Positions 33,156 to 41,222 of a stretch of DNA of 64,000 nt are shown here, piece after piece. A model generated the notes under the pieces. It made no database searches. It saw nothing but the letters and a program-made list of their open reading frames with translations, and had not been told where the DNA came from. Source of the stretch: Bradyrhizobium lablabi (GTDB lineage: Bacteria; Pseudomonadota; Alphaproteobacteria; Rhizobiales; Xanthobacteraceae); contig NZ_JAFCJK010000009.1 in assembly GCF_018131005.1 (NCBI RefSeq), forward strand, positions 124,001-188,000. Direction: 5' to 3'. The stretch's first letter is position 1. Each line of letters begins with the position of its first letter. A program made the position numbers and the translations under genes.

Positions 33156-35279
33156 CTATCCCAACAACTGGTCGAGCCGCTCGCGCAACTGGTCCTGATG
33201 ATAGGGCTTGGCAAGCCGCGGCAGATCGACCTGGATACCGTCGGGCAGTTCGGCATAACCGGTGGCTAGCAGAACCGGAAGCTGCGGCCGGACCTCGCGC
33301 GAGGCGACGGCAAGCTCGAGGCCCGTCATGCCTGGCATCACGTGATCGGTCATCATCAGATCGATCACCTGGTCGCTCCTGAGGATATCGAGCGCATGCG
33401 GGCCGGAGCTCGCACTGATCACGCGATGGCCGAGATCTTCCAGCATTTCTGTGGTCGACATCGCGATCAGCGGATCGTCGTCAACGAACAGGATCACCGC
33501 CGAGCGCTTCACCTTCTGCGGCACAGGCGAGCAGATCCCTGATTGCGGCGCCGAGGTCGCAACCGGAAGCACCAGCGAGGCGGTAGTGCCCTTGCCGACC
33601 GTGCTCGCAAGCTGCAGCGCGCCGCCGAGCTGAACCGCGAGGCCGTGCACCATCGACAGGCCGAGGCCGGTGCCCTTGCCGAGCGGCTTGGATGAGAAGA
33701 ACGGCTCGATCGCCCGCTTGAGAACGTCGGGTGACATGCCGGTGCCGCTGTCGATGACCGACAGTTTCAGGTAGTCGCCCGGCTGCAGTGACGGGTCGTT
33801 CTTCGCCGGCCAGGCCTCGAGCTTGATCTCGATCACCCCGCCATCCGGCATCGCATCCCGCGCATTGATCGCAAGATTGAGGATCGCGAGCTCGAGCTGG
33901 TTGGTGTCGACGCGCGCCGGCGGCAATAAGGCGGGAATATCCAGCCGCAGCACGATCCGCGGCCCGAGCGAGCGCTCGAGCAGATTGCTCATGTCGCGAA
34001 CCAGCAAACCGAGATCGACCGGCACCGCACGCAGATCCTGCTGGCGGGCGAATGCAAGCAGCCGCTGCGTCAGCGACGCGCCGCGTTCGGCGCCCTGCAG
34101 CGCGCCCTCGACCAGCCGCCGCAGCCGCGGATCGTCAGGCAGGCGCTTGCGCAACAGGTCGAGATTGCCCATCACCGCCATCAGGAGATTGTTGAAGTCG
34201 TGCGCGACGCCACCGGTGAGCTGGCCGATCGCCTCCATCTTCTGGGCGTGGCGGAGCTGCTCCTGCGCCTTTTCGCGCGCGGCGACCTCCTTCATCAGAT
34301 CGGCGGTGCGCTGCTCGACCCGCTGCTCCAGTGTCGCCGTGAGTTCCGCGAGTGCGGTGCGCTCGGCGGCGAGCTGCGCCAGCAGAGCCTCGCGTTCGAT
34401 CTCGGCGGTCTTGCGCGCGGTGATATCGGAGCAGACGCCGACCACCGACTTGATGCTTCCGTCGGGTCCGCGCACCACGCGGGCGCGAACGTCGACCCAA
34501 TGCTGCGAGCCGTCGGGCCAGATGTTGCGGTACTCGATCTTGTAGTCGGCTCCCGTACGCAGCGTGTGCTCGACGACCTCGAGTCGCCGGGCGCGATCGT
34601 CGGGATGAACCGCCTCCAAGAGATCCTGATAGGTGAACGGCTCGTTCGCCGTGCGCCCGAAGAAGCGCTTGCAGGTCGCGGAGGCTTCGAGCTCGAAGTC
34701 CGGCATGTGCAGTTCGAGCGCGCCGAGATGGCCGGCATTGAGGGCGGTCTGCAGCAGGCCCTCACTCTCGGTGAGATCCTCGAGGATGGCGCGGGTCTGG
34801 TATTGCCGGCGCCGTCCGCGCACGGCTGAAGCTATCAGGCTCACCAGCGTGGCAGGATGAAACGGGCGCTCGATGAAGGTGACGTTGCCTAGTTCCCGGC
34901 CGAGCCGCGCAGCCTCGGGATTGCGTTCGGGGCCGCCGCTCTCGCTCACCAGCACGACGGGGAAATCCGACCAGGACGGCTGCGCGTTCAGCCAGCGCCT
35001 GAGGCGCCGCAGATCCGCATTCCTGATCGCCTCGTCGGCAATGATCGCAAGCCCGGCCCCGCTCTCGATCTCGTCCTCCAGGGTGGCGAGATCGCCGCAG
35101 ATTTTGGCATAGTAGCCGGCTTGCTTGATCAGATGGGCGGTCCTGGTGCCATCGCGTTCGTTTGCGGCGAGGATGACCGCGCGTTCCGACGATGGCCCCG
35201 GTCTCACCGCAGCCGCCTTTCCGGCCGCGCGACCCCGCCACGGGATGGTTCGAAATCGCAACGCCACCGGTCTATACAT
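33156..35279 (-). CDS. Hybrid histidine kinase (receiver-like, PAS, HisKA, HATPase, receiver)
   Basis: The 707-residue soluble kinase contains, in order: a degenerate receiver-like domain (about 33-155); a PAS/PAC sensor (about 168-292, with DFELEASATCKRFFG and a HPDD block); a coiled coil (about 290-345); the histidine box GGVAHDFNNLL with H360; an ATPase domain with NLAINARDAMP, DSGTGM and GKGTGLGL; and a C-terminal receiver with DDDP at 600-603 and D645 in MMTDHVMPGM. There is no membrane segment, so it senses an internal signal. The N-terminal domain lacks the usual acidic triad and probably binds protein or ligand without phosphorylation. No dedicated regulator gene is adjacent. Confidence 0.92.
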   Translation of the reverse strand: MYRPVALRFRTIPWRGRAAGKAAAVRPGPSSERAVILAANERDGTRTAHLIKQAGYYAKICGDLATLEDEIESGAGLAIIADEAIRNADLRRLRRWLNAQPSWSDFPVVLVSESGGPERNPEAARLGRELGNVTFIERPFHPATLVSLIASAVRGRRRQYQTRAILEDLTESEGLLQTALNAGHLGALELHMPDFELEASATCKRFFGRTANEPFTYQDLLEAVHPDDRARRLEVVEHTLRTGADYKIEYRNIWPDGSQHWVDVRARVVRGPDGSIKSVVGVCSDITARKTAEIEREALLAQLAAERTALAELTATLEQRVEQRTADLMKEVAAREKAQEQLRHAQKMEAIGQLTGGVAHDFNNLLMAVMGNLDLLRKRLPDDPRLRRLVEGALQGAERGASLTQRLLAFARQQDLRAVPVDLGLLVRDMSNLLERSLGPRIVLRLDIPALLPPARVDTNQLELAILNLAINARDAMPDGGVIEIKLEAWPAKNDPSLQPGDYLKLSVIDSGTGMSPDVLKRAIEPFFSSKPLGKGTGLGLSMVHGLAVQLGGALQLASTVGKGTTASLVLPVATSAPQSGICSPVPQKVKRSAVILFVDDDPLIAMSTTEMLEDLGHRVISASSGPHALDILRSDQVIDLMMTDHVMPGMTGLELAVASREVRPQLPVLLATGYAELPDGIQVDLPRLAKPYHQDQLRERLDQLLG

Positions 35280-35372
35280 CTGATCCCGGTGACGGCAACG
35301 ACACGTGTCATGGATCCCCCCTTACGGGAGCGAAAACTCGTTTGTGCCACCGAGTGTTCCCGGAGCGGAAAA

Positions 35373-35861
35373 CTATTTTTGCGGGAAGCCCTCAGGCCAC
35401 ATCGCCCGCCATGCCGCAGCCAGGGGGCGGAAATCGCCGGGCCCGGTTTCATAGCATACTGCGCCGGCGGCCGGCTGAACCCACGGCTGCGCGCTGCGCA
35501 TGAACATGTGCGCGACCGGGGTCAGCCATGCGGTGTCATCCAGCGTGCCGGCGCGAATATTGACCGACTCGCTCCTCCCCTTGCGCTCGCCGTAGATGCG
35601 GCCGCCGCAGTCGCCGCAGAACCAGGACGTGACATCGGCGCCGCTCGGCGACGGCCGGCGCCACCCCTTCGGCTCGCCCTTCACGATGCGAAATTGGGTG
35701 GTCGCCACCGGCATGTTGAGGGCAAAGGCGCTGCCCGAGGCCGTCTGGCAGTCGCTGCAGTTGCAGGTGTAGAGCAAGAGCGGAAATGAATCGATCTGAT
35801 AGCGGATGGCGCCGCAGCAGCAGCCGCCGGTCAGCGGAAGCAAGGGAGTACGCGCGTTCAT
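35373..35861 (-). CDS. GFA-family (CENP-V/GFA domain) zinc protein
   Basis: The 162-residue protein has the metal-binding pattern of the glutathione-dependent formaldehyde-activating family: GGCCCGAIRY at 12-21, CNCSDCQ at 33-39, and FCGDCGGRIYG at about 81-91. Most members are of unknown substrate and the name should not be taken as proof of formaldehyde activity. It is a single gene on the minus strand, 93 bases downstream of the hybrid kinase start. It is expected to be cytosolic. Confidence 0.85.
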   Translation of the reverse strand: MNARTPLLPLTGGCCCGAIRYQIDSFPLLLYTCNCSDCQTASGSAFALNMPVATTQFRIVKGEPKGWRRPSPSGADVTSWFCGDCGGRIYGERKGRSESVNIRAGTLDDTAWLTPVAHMFMRSAQPWVQPAAGAVCYETGPGDFRPLAAAWRAMWPEGFPQK

Positions 35862-35969
35862 CGATTAGCTCCAATTTCGGATGCGATTCAAGACTACCTG
35901 GAAAACGCCTCGCGACAACCGGAGCGCGATACCAAGGGGATGAAGCATCGCCATCAAAGGATTCTGTTC

Positions 35970-36001
35970 GAGCATGATCTCCGCGCAAACGCGACGCGTT
36001 C
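35970..36001 (-). repeat. Intergenic mosaic repeat core (copy 2, reverse orientation)
   Basis: These 32 bases are the reverse complement of 31743-31774 with a single mismatch, and include gagcatgatc, the hallmark of these mosaic elements. The copy sits between the GFA-type and thioesterase genes. Confidence 0.65.
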
Positions 36002-36042
36002 GTTGCGAGGGAGAACCCCTGCACACTTTGTAGATCCCGCTC

Positions 36043-36813
36043 TTAGCGCCGCTCGATCACGAGGCTCTGAACCGCGCGGCCGAAATAACCGTGCTGATCG
36101 GCGAGCCGTGACATCGCAAGTCCGGCTCCGTCAGGGCCTATCCAGGATTCACCGTCGACCAGAATCCAGTCGCCAACCGGTTCACGCGCGAGGTTCACTG
36201 TGAGGTCGGCATTGATGAAAGTGAACTTGCTGAAATCGAGCGCCGGCGAGGTGCCGTTGGAGAAATCAGCGGCGACGACCGCGCGCATCACCTGCGACAC
36301 GGCCGCGCCCGCGATCAACGGATGGTCGACGCGAAACCAGATCGCGCCGGGCCCAATCTGGCCGAACTGGCCGCGCGCAGGCCGCATCGATATGCACCTC
36401 ACGAACGGACTGGTGATGTTGCCCGGTTCGGATGCGCATTGATCGGGCTTCGGCAACTCGACCGGCAAATCCGTGATCTCAGGCGGCAGCTCCGTCGCTT
36501 GCGCCTTGATCTTCAGCACGGTGGCGGAGACCACGACGACGCCGTCGGCGAGCAGGCGAACGCCGCAGAGCTGAATCTTGCGGCCGTCGCGCAGAACCTC
36601 GCTCTCGATCCCGAGCGACGCCACCGGCACTGGGCGCATCAGGTCGATGCTGACACGCGCGATCCGCATCGGCGCCGACGACGGAATCGCTTCCGCGGCC
36701 CAGACCACGAGCGCCGCCGGCGCAGAGCCGTGCTGCATCCGTGGATCCCACGGACCCGCGGCGTCGGGGCTGGTGACGACGCGGTCGCCGTCAACGCGAA
36801 AGATCGGCTCCAT
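36043..36813 (-). CDS. Acyl-CoA thioesterase-family protein (double hot dog)
   Basis: The 256-residue protein has the tandem hot-dog layout of TesB-like/4HBT_3 proteins. The N-terminal half carries DPRMQHGSAPAALVVWAAEA and RVSIDLMRPVPVASLGIESE. The C-terminal half carries SFLG-like elements (ALDFSKFTFINADLTVNLAR). It probably hydrolyses an acyl-CoA. The start ATG overlaps the stop of the nitronate monooxygenase gene in TGATG, so the two are co-translated. The substrate is unknown. Confidence 0.75.
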   Translation of the reverse strand: MEPIFRVDGDRVVTSPDAAGPWDPRMQHGSAPAALVVWAAEAIPSSAPMRIARVSIDLMRPVPVASLGIESEVLRDGRKIQLCGVRLLADGVVVVSATVLKIKAQATELPPEITDLPVELPKPDQCASEPGNITSPFVRCISMRPARGQFGQIGPGAIWFRVDHPLIAGAAVSQVMRAVVAADFSNGTSPALDFSKFTFINADLTVNLAREPVGDWILVDGESWIGPDGAGLAMSRLADQHGYFGRAVQSLVIERR

Positions 36814-37784
36814 CAGGCGAGCGGCGGATCGACGGCGTCCGCGTACTCCTTCTTGAACCGCGCGATCAACTCGGCCGCGGGCATCACATTGCCGATACTG
36901 CCGACGCCCTGGCCCGAGCCCCAGATTTCCTTCCAGGCCTTCGGCTTGGCGCGCTCGCCGGAGGCATCAGTGCCGAAGCTCATCTTCGAGGGATCGGAGG
37001 TCGGCAGATTTTCCGGGTCCATGCCGGCCGCGACGATCGACGGCTTGAGATAGTTGCCGTGCACGCCGGTGAACAGATTGGAATAGACGATGTCCTCGGC
37101 GCTCGAATTAGTGATCATGTTCTTGTAGCTCTCCACCGCATTGGCCTCTGACGTGGCGATGAAGGCCGAGCCGATATAGGCGAAGTCGGCGCCGATGATA
37201 CGGGCGGCGCGGATTGCGCGACCATTGGCGATGGTGCCCGACAACGCAATCGGCCCGTCGAACCACTGCCGCGTCTCGGCCACGAACGGAAACGGCGAGA
37301 TCGTGCCCGCATGGCCGCCGGCGCCTGCCGCGACCAGGATGAGGCCGTCGGCCCCCTTCTCGATCGCCTTGCGCGCGAACTTCTGATTGATCACGTCGTG
37401 AAAGACGATGCCGCCCCAACGATGGACCGACTGATTCAACTCCTCGCGTGCGCCGAGCGAGGAGATGATCATTGGCACCTTGTACTTCTCGCAAAGCGCC
37501 ATGTCATGATCGAGCCGGTTGTTGGACTTGTGCACGATCTGGTTCACCGCGAACGGCGCCGATGGGCGATCCGGATTGGCGCGATCATAGGCCGCGAGTT
37601 CTTCCTTGATCCGTGCGAGCCACTCGTCGAGCAGCGCCGGCGGGCGGGCGTTCAGCGCCGGAAACGAGCCGACAACGCCGGCCTTGCACTGCGCGATGAC
37701 GAGATCGGGCACGGAAATGATGAACAGCGGCGCCCCGATTACGGGAAGAGACAGACGGCCCTTGAACAACGCAGGCATGGACAT
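36813..37784 (-). CDS. Nitronate monooxygenase family FMN protein
   Basis: The 323-residue TIM-barrel protein resembles 2-nitropropane dioxygenase/nitronate monooxygenase. It starts with LPVIGAPLFIISVPDLVIAQ and contains the FMN-binding segments LILVAAGAGGHAGT (about 142-155) and ALSGTIANGRAIRAARIIGA and DFAYIGSAFIAT (about 175-207). It oxidises alkyl nitronates in known cases. Upstream in-frame sequence lacks a good start, so ATG 37784 is used; an ATG two codons later is possible. It is coupled by TGATG to the thioesterase, which suggests a joint role in breaking down an acyl or nitro compound. Confidence 0.88.
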   Translation of the reverse strand: MSMPALFKGRLSLPVIGAPLFIISVPDLVIAQCKAGVVGSFPALNARPPALLDEWLARIKEELAAYDRANPDRPSAPFAVNQIVHKSNNRLDHDMALCEKYKVPMIISSLGAREELNQSVHRWGGIVFHDVINQKFARKAIEKGADGLILVAAGAGGHAGTISPFPFVAETRQWFDGPIALSGTIANGRAIRAARIIGADFAYIGSAFIATSEANAVESYKNMITNSSAEDIVYSNLFTGVHGNYLKPSIVAAGMDPENLPTSDPSKMSFGTDASGERAKPKAWKEIWGSGQGVGSIGNVMPAAELIARFKKEYADAVDPPLA

Positions 37785-37965
37785 TGGGAGCGGATCCTTC
37801 GGGTTCTTGCGGAACGGAGGCTGCTTGAGATGCAAGGCATCATACCAACAAGGCAATCTTTCCACTGTCAAGTATTGCGTTTGAACGCCGCGACCGGATG
37901 ACAAAACGTCATCCACGTCGTGCATTTTTCTTGCGCGTCCTGGTATTCCAGGCCACACCTATTGG

Positions 37966-38142
37966 CAGCGCGCGCGTCACGAAATTCTCGGTTTTGCAAT
38001 CATTTGGCCCGCACTTGTGGACCGGCAGATAGGCGAGCTGCGAGCAATGTTCGGCAGCATCGGTATCGGGACTCTCGCCTTCCCTGAAACCCTTGCCCTG
38101 GCACAGCCTGTCGGCACCGGCCCCGCAATCCGACGAGCCTAA
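37966..38142 (-). pseudogene. Fragment of a cysteine-rich small protein
   Basis: Immediately after the DedA-type stop, a frame reads GSSDCGAGADRLCQGKGFRE and then CSQLAYLPVHKCGPNDCKTE, ending at NFVTRAL before drifting off. The spacing of six cysteines and the DCKTENFVTRAL ending recall small secreted proteins of Bradyrhizobium. No start codon, leader or ribosome-binding site is found, so this looks like the remains of such a gene or a tail joined to dedA. Confidence is low. Confidence 0.35.
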
Positions 38143-38720
38143 ATCAGCTTGAACGCGATGACGAAGCCGAGCACCAGCACAACCGCGCCAATCGCGACCC
38201 ACAGGCCGAGCCGCTTCTCAAGCTCCGCGCGGATCAAATCGCCGTAGCGGTTGAGCAACACCGCGACCACGAAGAAGCGGCCGCCGCGCGCGACGATCGA
38301 GCACAGGATGAACAGCCAGATGTTGTATCCGGCGAAGCCCGAGGTGATCGTGACGAGCTTGTAGGGGATCGGCGTCAGCCCCTTCACAAGGATGATCACC
38401 GCGCCCCATTCGGCATAGGAGGCACGGAAGGCGTCGACCTTGTCGGAAAGGCCATAGAGATGGATCAACCACTGCCCGAGCGAGTCGTAGAGCAGCGCGC
38501 CGATCGCATAACCGAGCACCCCGCCGGCGACCGACGCGATCGTGCAGACGGTTGCGAACCACCACGCCCGCTTCGGTCGCGCCAGCGACATTGGCAGCAG
38601 CATGATATCGGGCGGCACCGGGAAGAAGGAGCTCTCAGCGAAGGAGACCGCCGCGAGAATCCAGAGCGCGTAGGGTTTGTCGGCGGCGTCGATGCACCAG
38701 TCGTAGATCCGTTTCAGCAT
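38139..38720 (-). CDS. YqaA/DedA-family membrane protein
   Basis: The 193-residue inner-membrane protein carries the SNARE-associated (DedA) domain in its short YqaA form: LAAVSFAESSFFPVPPDIML at 22-41, GGVLGYAIGALLYDSLG at about 66-82, and KGLTPIPYKLVTITSGFAGY at about 113-132. Five to six helices are predicted. DedA proteins are linked to lipid-carrier recycling and membrane homeostasis; the precise role of this subgroup is unknown. It is a single minus-strand gene 64 bases downstream of the HisE-like gene and could be co-transcribed with it. Confidence 0.88.
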   Translation of the reverse strand: MLKRIYDWCIDAADKPYALWILAAVSFAESSFFPVPPDIMLLPMSLARPKRAWWFATVCTIASVAGGVLGYAIGALLYDSLGQWLIHLYGLSDKVDAFRASYAEWGAVIILVKGLTPIPYKLVTITSGFAGYNIWLFILCSIVARGGRFFVVAVLLNRYGDLIRAELEKRLGLWVAIGAVVLVLGFVIAFKLI

Positions 38721-38784
38721 GGCCGCGATGAACCATCATCGAGCGGATTTGTCCATGCCGGGAATTGGTTGATTTTCGGGCGTT

Positions 38785-39186
38785 TTACCGTTGCCGCTTG
38801 TGCAGGCGGCTTTCGAGGGCGACGAGTCGCCGCCGAACGACGGGAACGGGCGTCGCTTTGCGCAATTTAACCGACGTCTTCGGCAGCTTCTCGGCGATCC
38901 CGAGCAAGCGCTCGCGCCGCTCCATCTCGCGCCAGACGTCGGCTGGCTTTACCCCGGCCGACGCCCAGAGAACTGTCAGATTGTAGAGCAGATCGGCGCT
39001 CTCCCGGACGACGGCATCGGGCTTGCCGCTGACGGCGTCGATCACGACCTCGATTGCTTCTTCAGCGAGCTTTTTGGCCATCTTGGCCGGGCCACGCTGA
39101 AACAGCCGTGCCGTGCGCGACGTCGCCGGATCAAGATCCTTGGCCGCGATCACCGCCTCGTAAAGCCGCTCGATCGAATCACCCAT
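38785..39186 (-). CDS. Phosphoribosyl-ATP pyrophosphohydrolase-like protein (HisE/MazG fold)
   Basis: The 133-residue protein shows the all-alpha NTP-pyrophosphohydrolase pattern of HisE: KKLAEEAIEVVIDAVSG at about 38-54 with the acidic ExxE pair, and RESADLLYNLTVLWASAGV at about 61-79. HisE hydrolyses phosphoribosyl-ATP in histidine synthesis. No other his gene is in the window, and the C-terminal 35 residues are a basic extension unusual for HisE. It may be a paralogue with another nucleotide substrate. Confidence 0.75.
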   Translation of the reverse strand: MGDSIERLYEAVIAAKDLDPATSRTARLFQRGPAKMAKKLAEEAIEVVIDAVSGKPDAVVRESADLLYNLTVLWASAGVKPADVWREMERRERLLGIAEKLPKTSVKLRKATPVPVVRRRLVALESRLHKRQR

Positions 39187-39244
39187 TCTTGCAGGCTAGT
39201 CGAAACTCGTGGCCGACGTGTTAACGGCTTGCCTGACAATAAAA

Positions 39245-39274
39245 AAATCCACCGGCCGGCCGGCCGGTGGATTT
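39245..39274 (-). terminator. Strong rho-independent terminator
   Basis: A 30-bp perfect palindrome (a GC-rich CCGG core flanked by AAATCCA and its complement) is followed, on the minus strand, by a run of T residues. It lies 35 bases after the stop of the Gly/Tyr-rich protein gene and should end its transcript. Confidence 0.85.
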
Positions 39275-39309
39275 ACGGGGCTCAGCGAGATTGGGCGCAG
39301 AAGCCCCCG

Positions 39310-39741
39310 TTACCATCGATTGTAATATGTGTGACCGGCGTAGCCATAGCCGCCATAGCCATAGCTGTTGTACGGACCGTAATAGGTGGGGCCGCCGTAA
39401 TAAACCGGGCCACCGCCGTAATAGACCGGGCCGCCGCCGTAATAGTAGCCGTCATAATAGTCTCGCCGACTCTGAGCGGCAGCAATCGCGAGGCCCGTGC
39501 CGACGATACCGGCAAATGCAGCGGCAGCAGCCGCACCACCGCCACCATAATATCGGCGACGCGCACTGATGTCGGTCGCGCCGCTGGTGCCATGCGACGT
39601 GGTCGCGGCAGCAGGCTTGCCCGCCGGAGCAGAGCCCGCGAACGCCATCGTCGGCTCAACGGCCGTCAGCGCCACTGCGGCAACCGTTGCCAGCGTGGCC
39701 GCGCGGCCAATCGACGAGAACACACTTTTTCGCGCAAACAT
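39310..39741 (-). CDS. Secreted Gly/Tyr-rich repeat protein
   Basis: The 143-residue protein has a signal peptide (cleavage after AFA, about 35 residues in), a hydrophobic Ala/Gly stretch (about 71-90), and a tail made of GGGPVYYGGGPVYYGGPTYY-like repeats ending in GYGGYGYAGHTYYNRW. AAAGGA eight bases before the ATG at 39741 supports this start. Similar Gly/Tyr-rich exported proteins are common in Bradyrhizobium, without known function; the low-complexity tail may be cell-surface or matrix associated. It is followed by a strong terminator, so it is probably monocistronic. Confidence 0.75.
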   Translation of the reverse strand: MFARKSVFSSIGRAATLATVAAVALTAVEPTMAFAGSAPAGKPAAATTSHGTSGATDISARRRYYGGGGAAAAAAFAGIVGTGLAIAAAQSRRDYYDGYYYGGGPVYYGGGPVYYGGPTYYGPYNSYGYGGYGYAGHTYYNRW

Positions 39742-39979
39742 TGCAGTCATCCTTTGTGGAAGCCGGCCCAATGAGCCTTTGAAAGTTAACCGCCGGCCTC
39801 AGATTAGGTTCCGTAAGCCAATTGCAGGCTGAATGACCCCTGGCGAAATCGCGGCGGTCATCGTTCGTTCACCTTGGCTGCGGCAGAATGCGCGCAAATC
39901 GGCGCTTGCCATCACGCTCTCGATGTCATGAAACAATCGCAGCCGGCGCGGCAGTTTGTCTCGCTCCCCGGACGTCATC

Positions 39980-41038
39980 ATGCGCGTAAGTCGGACCAGC
40001 TTTCTTCGCCTTCTCGCGGGCCTTGCGATCGGCCTCGGGTGCGGAGCGTGGCCTGCCGCCGCGCCGCTTCGGGCCGAGAGCGATCCGCCCCAACCGCTCA
40101 CGATTCAGTTCACGCTCGACCGGCCGCTTGACGCTGCCGCTGCGCCGTTCGTGATGGCCGGAATCGGGGGTCTGTTCAGCGCCGAGGGACTGGCGGTCGG
40201 CACCAATATCGCCACCAACTCGGCGGACGCGATTGCGCGCGTCGCCGACGGCTCGAGCGACTTCGCGCTTGTCGACATCAATGCTCTGATCCGCTTTCGC
40301 GACAAGCCGGGCACCGCGCCGGTGAAGGCGGTGTTCGCGCTGTTCAACAGGGCGCCCTATGCGATCATCGCGCGCAAGAGCCGCGGCATCAGGACACTGT
40401 CCGACCTCGAGGGCAAAAGCCTCGGCGTCGCGGAGGGCGACCTGTCGATCCGGCTGTGGCCCGCCGTCGCCAGGCTCAACGGCATCAAGCTGTCGAGCGT
40501 GAAGCAGAACAGCATCAGCGCGGCGGTCCGCGAGCCGATGCTGTCGGCGGGCCAGATCGACGCGGTCACCGGCTTCTCCTATCTGTCGGCGATCAACCTG
40601 CGGGATCGCGGCGTGCCCGCCGATGATCTCGCCGTGCTGCGCTTTGCCGACTATGGCTGCGAGGCCTATGGCTTTGCCGTCATTGTCAGTCCGCGTCTTG
40701 CCGCGGCGAAGCCGGACGCAGTGAAGGGATTTGTGCGGGCGGTCATCGGCGGCACCAACCTCTCGATCAAGGACCCGGTCCGCGCCGCGTCCGAGGTCGT
40801 CAGCCGGATGGACGGCGGCTCGCGCGAGCTGGAGCTGGAGCGGCTGCACGCCATCATCCGCGACAACATCCTGACCGGTGAGGTGAAACGCAACGGTATT
40901 GGCGGCATCGATCCGGAGCGATTCGAGCGTGCGGTCGAGCAGCTTGCGGAGGATTTCAAATTCCAGAAGCGGCCGCATGTGTCTGATATTTTCGACGACA
41001 GCTTCCTGCCGCCGCGCGACGATCGCCTGATCAATTAA
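39980..41038 (+). CDS. Periplasmic ABC-type solute-binding protein (NMT1/TauA-like)
   Basis: The 352-residue protein has a signal peptide (MRVSRTSFLRLLAGLAIGLG, cleavage near 33) and a two-lobe binding fold of the NMT1/SsuA/TauA type: FTLDRPLDAAAAPFVMAGIG, ALVDINALIRF, APYAIIARKSRGIRTLSDLE and GKSLGVAEGD. Relatives bind sulfonates, nitriles, pyrimidine precursors or aromatic acids. No ATPase or permease of that class is adjacent, so it is an orphan or serves a distant transporter. The next gene is an exporter and probably unrelated. The ligand is unknown. Confidence 0.85.
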   Translation: MRVSRTSFLRLLAGLAIGLGCGAWPAAAPLRAESDPPQPLTIQFTLDRPLDAAAAPFVMAGIGGLFSAEGLAVGTNIATNSADAIARVADGSSDFALVDINALIRFRDKPGTAPVKAVFALFNRAPYAIIARKSRGIRTLSDLEGKSLGVAEGDLSIRLWPAVARLNGIKLSSVKQNSISAAVREPMLSAGQIDAVTGFSYLSAINLRDRGVPADDLAVLRFADYGCEAYGFAVIVSPRLAAAKPDAVKGFVRAVIGGTNLSIKDPVRAASEVVSRMDGGSRELELERLHAIIRDNILTGEVKRNGIGGIDPERFERAVEQLAEDFKFQKRPHVSDIFDDSFLPPRDDRLIN

Positions 41039-41222
41039 GCTTTATCCGTTCATGGCATGGTGACGTGGCGCGCAAGCACCGTCTCCCTCGACGCGCGCAG
41101 GGGCGTTCCACAGGCCGGTCGGAGAGCGTGTGGACCGATGGGCGAGCCGGCGCAAAGTGGGTAGTTCTCCGCACAATCCCTGCTTAGAATGGCTGCCTCC
41201 ACCGCTCGCGAGTCACGCCGGC

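Noticed and set aside
39385..39460. Short tandem repeats that could suggest a CRISPR array
   Set aside because: They encode the GGGPVYY repeats of a secreted Gly/Tyr-rich protein, are only about 20 bases long and have no spacers; no CRISPR array or cas gene is in the window.
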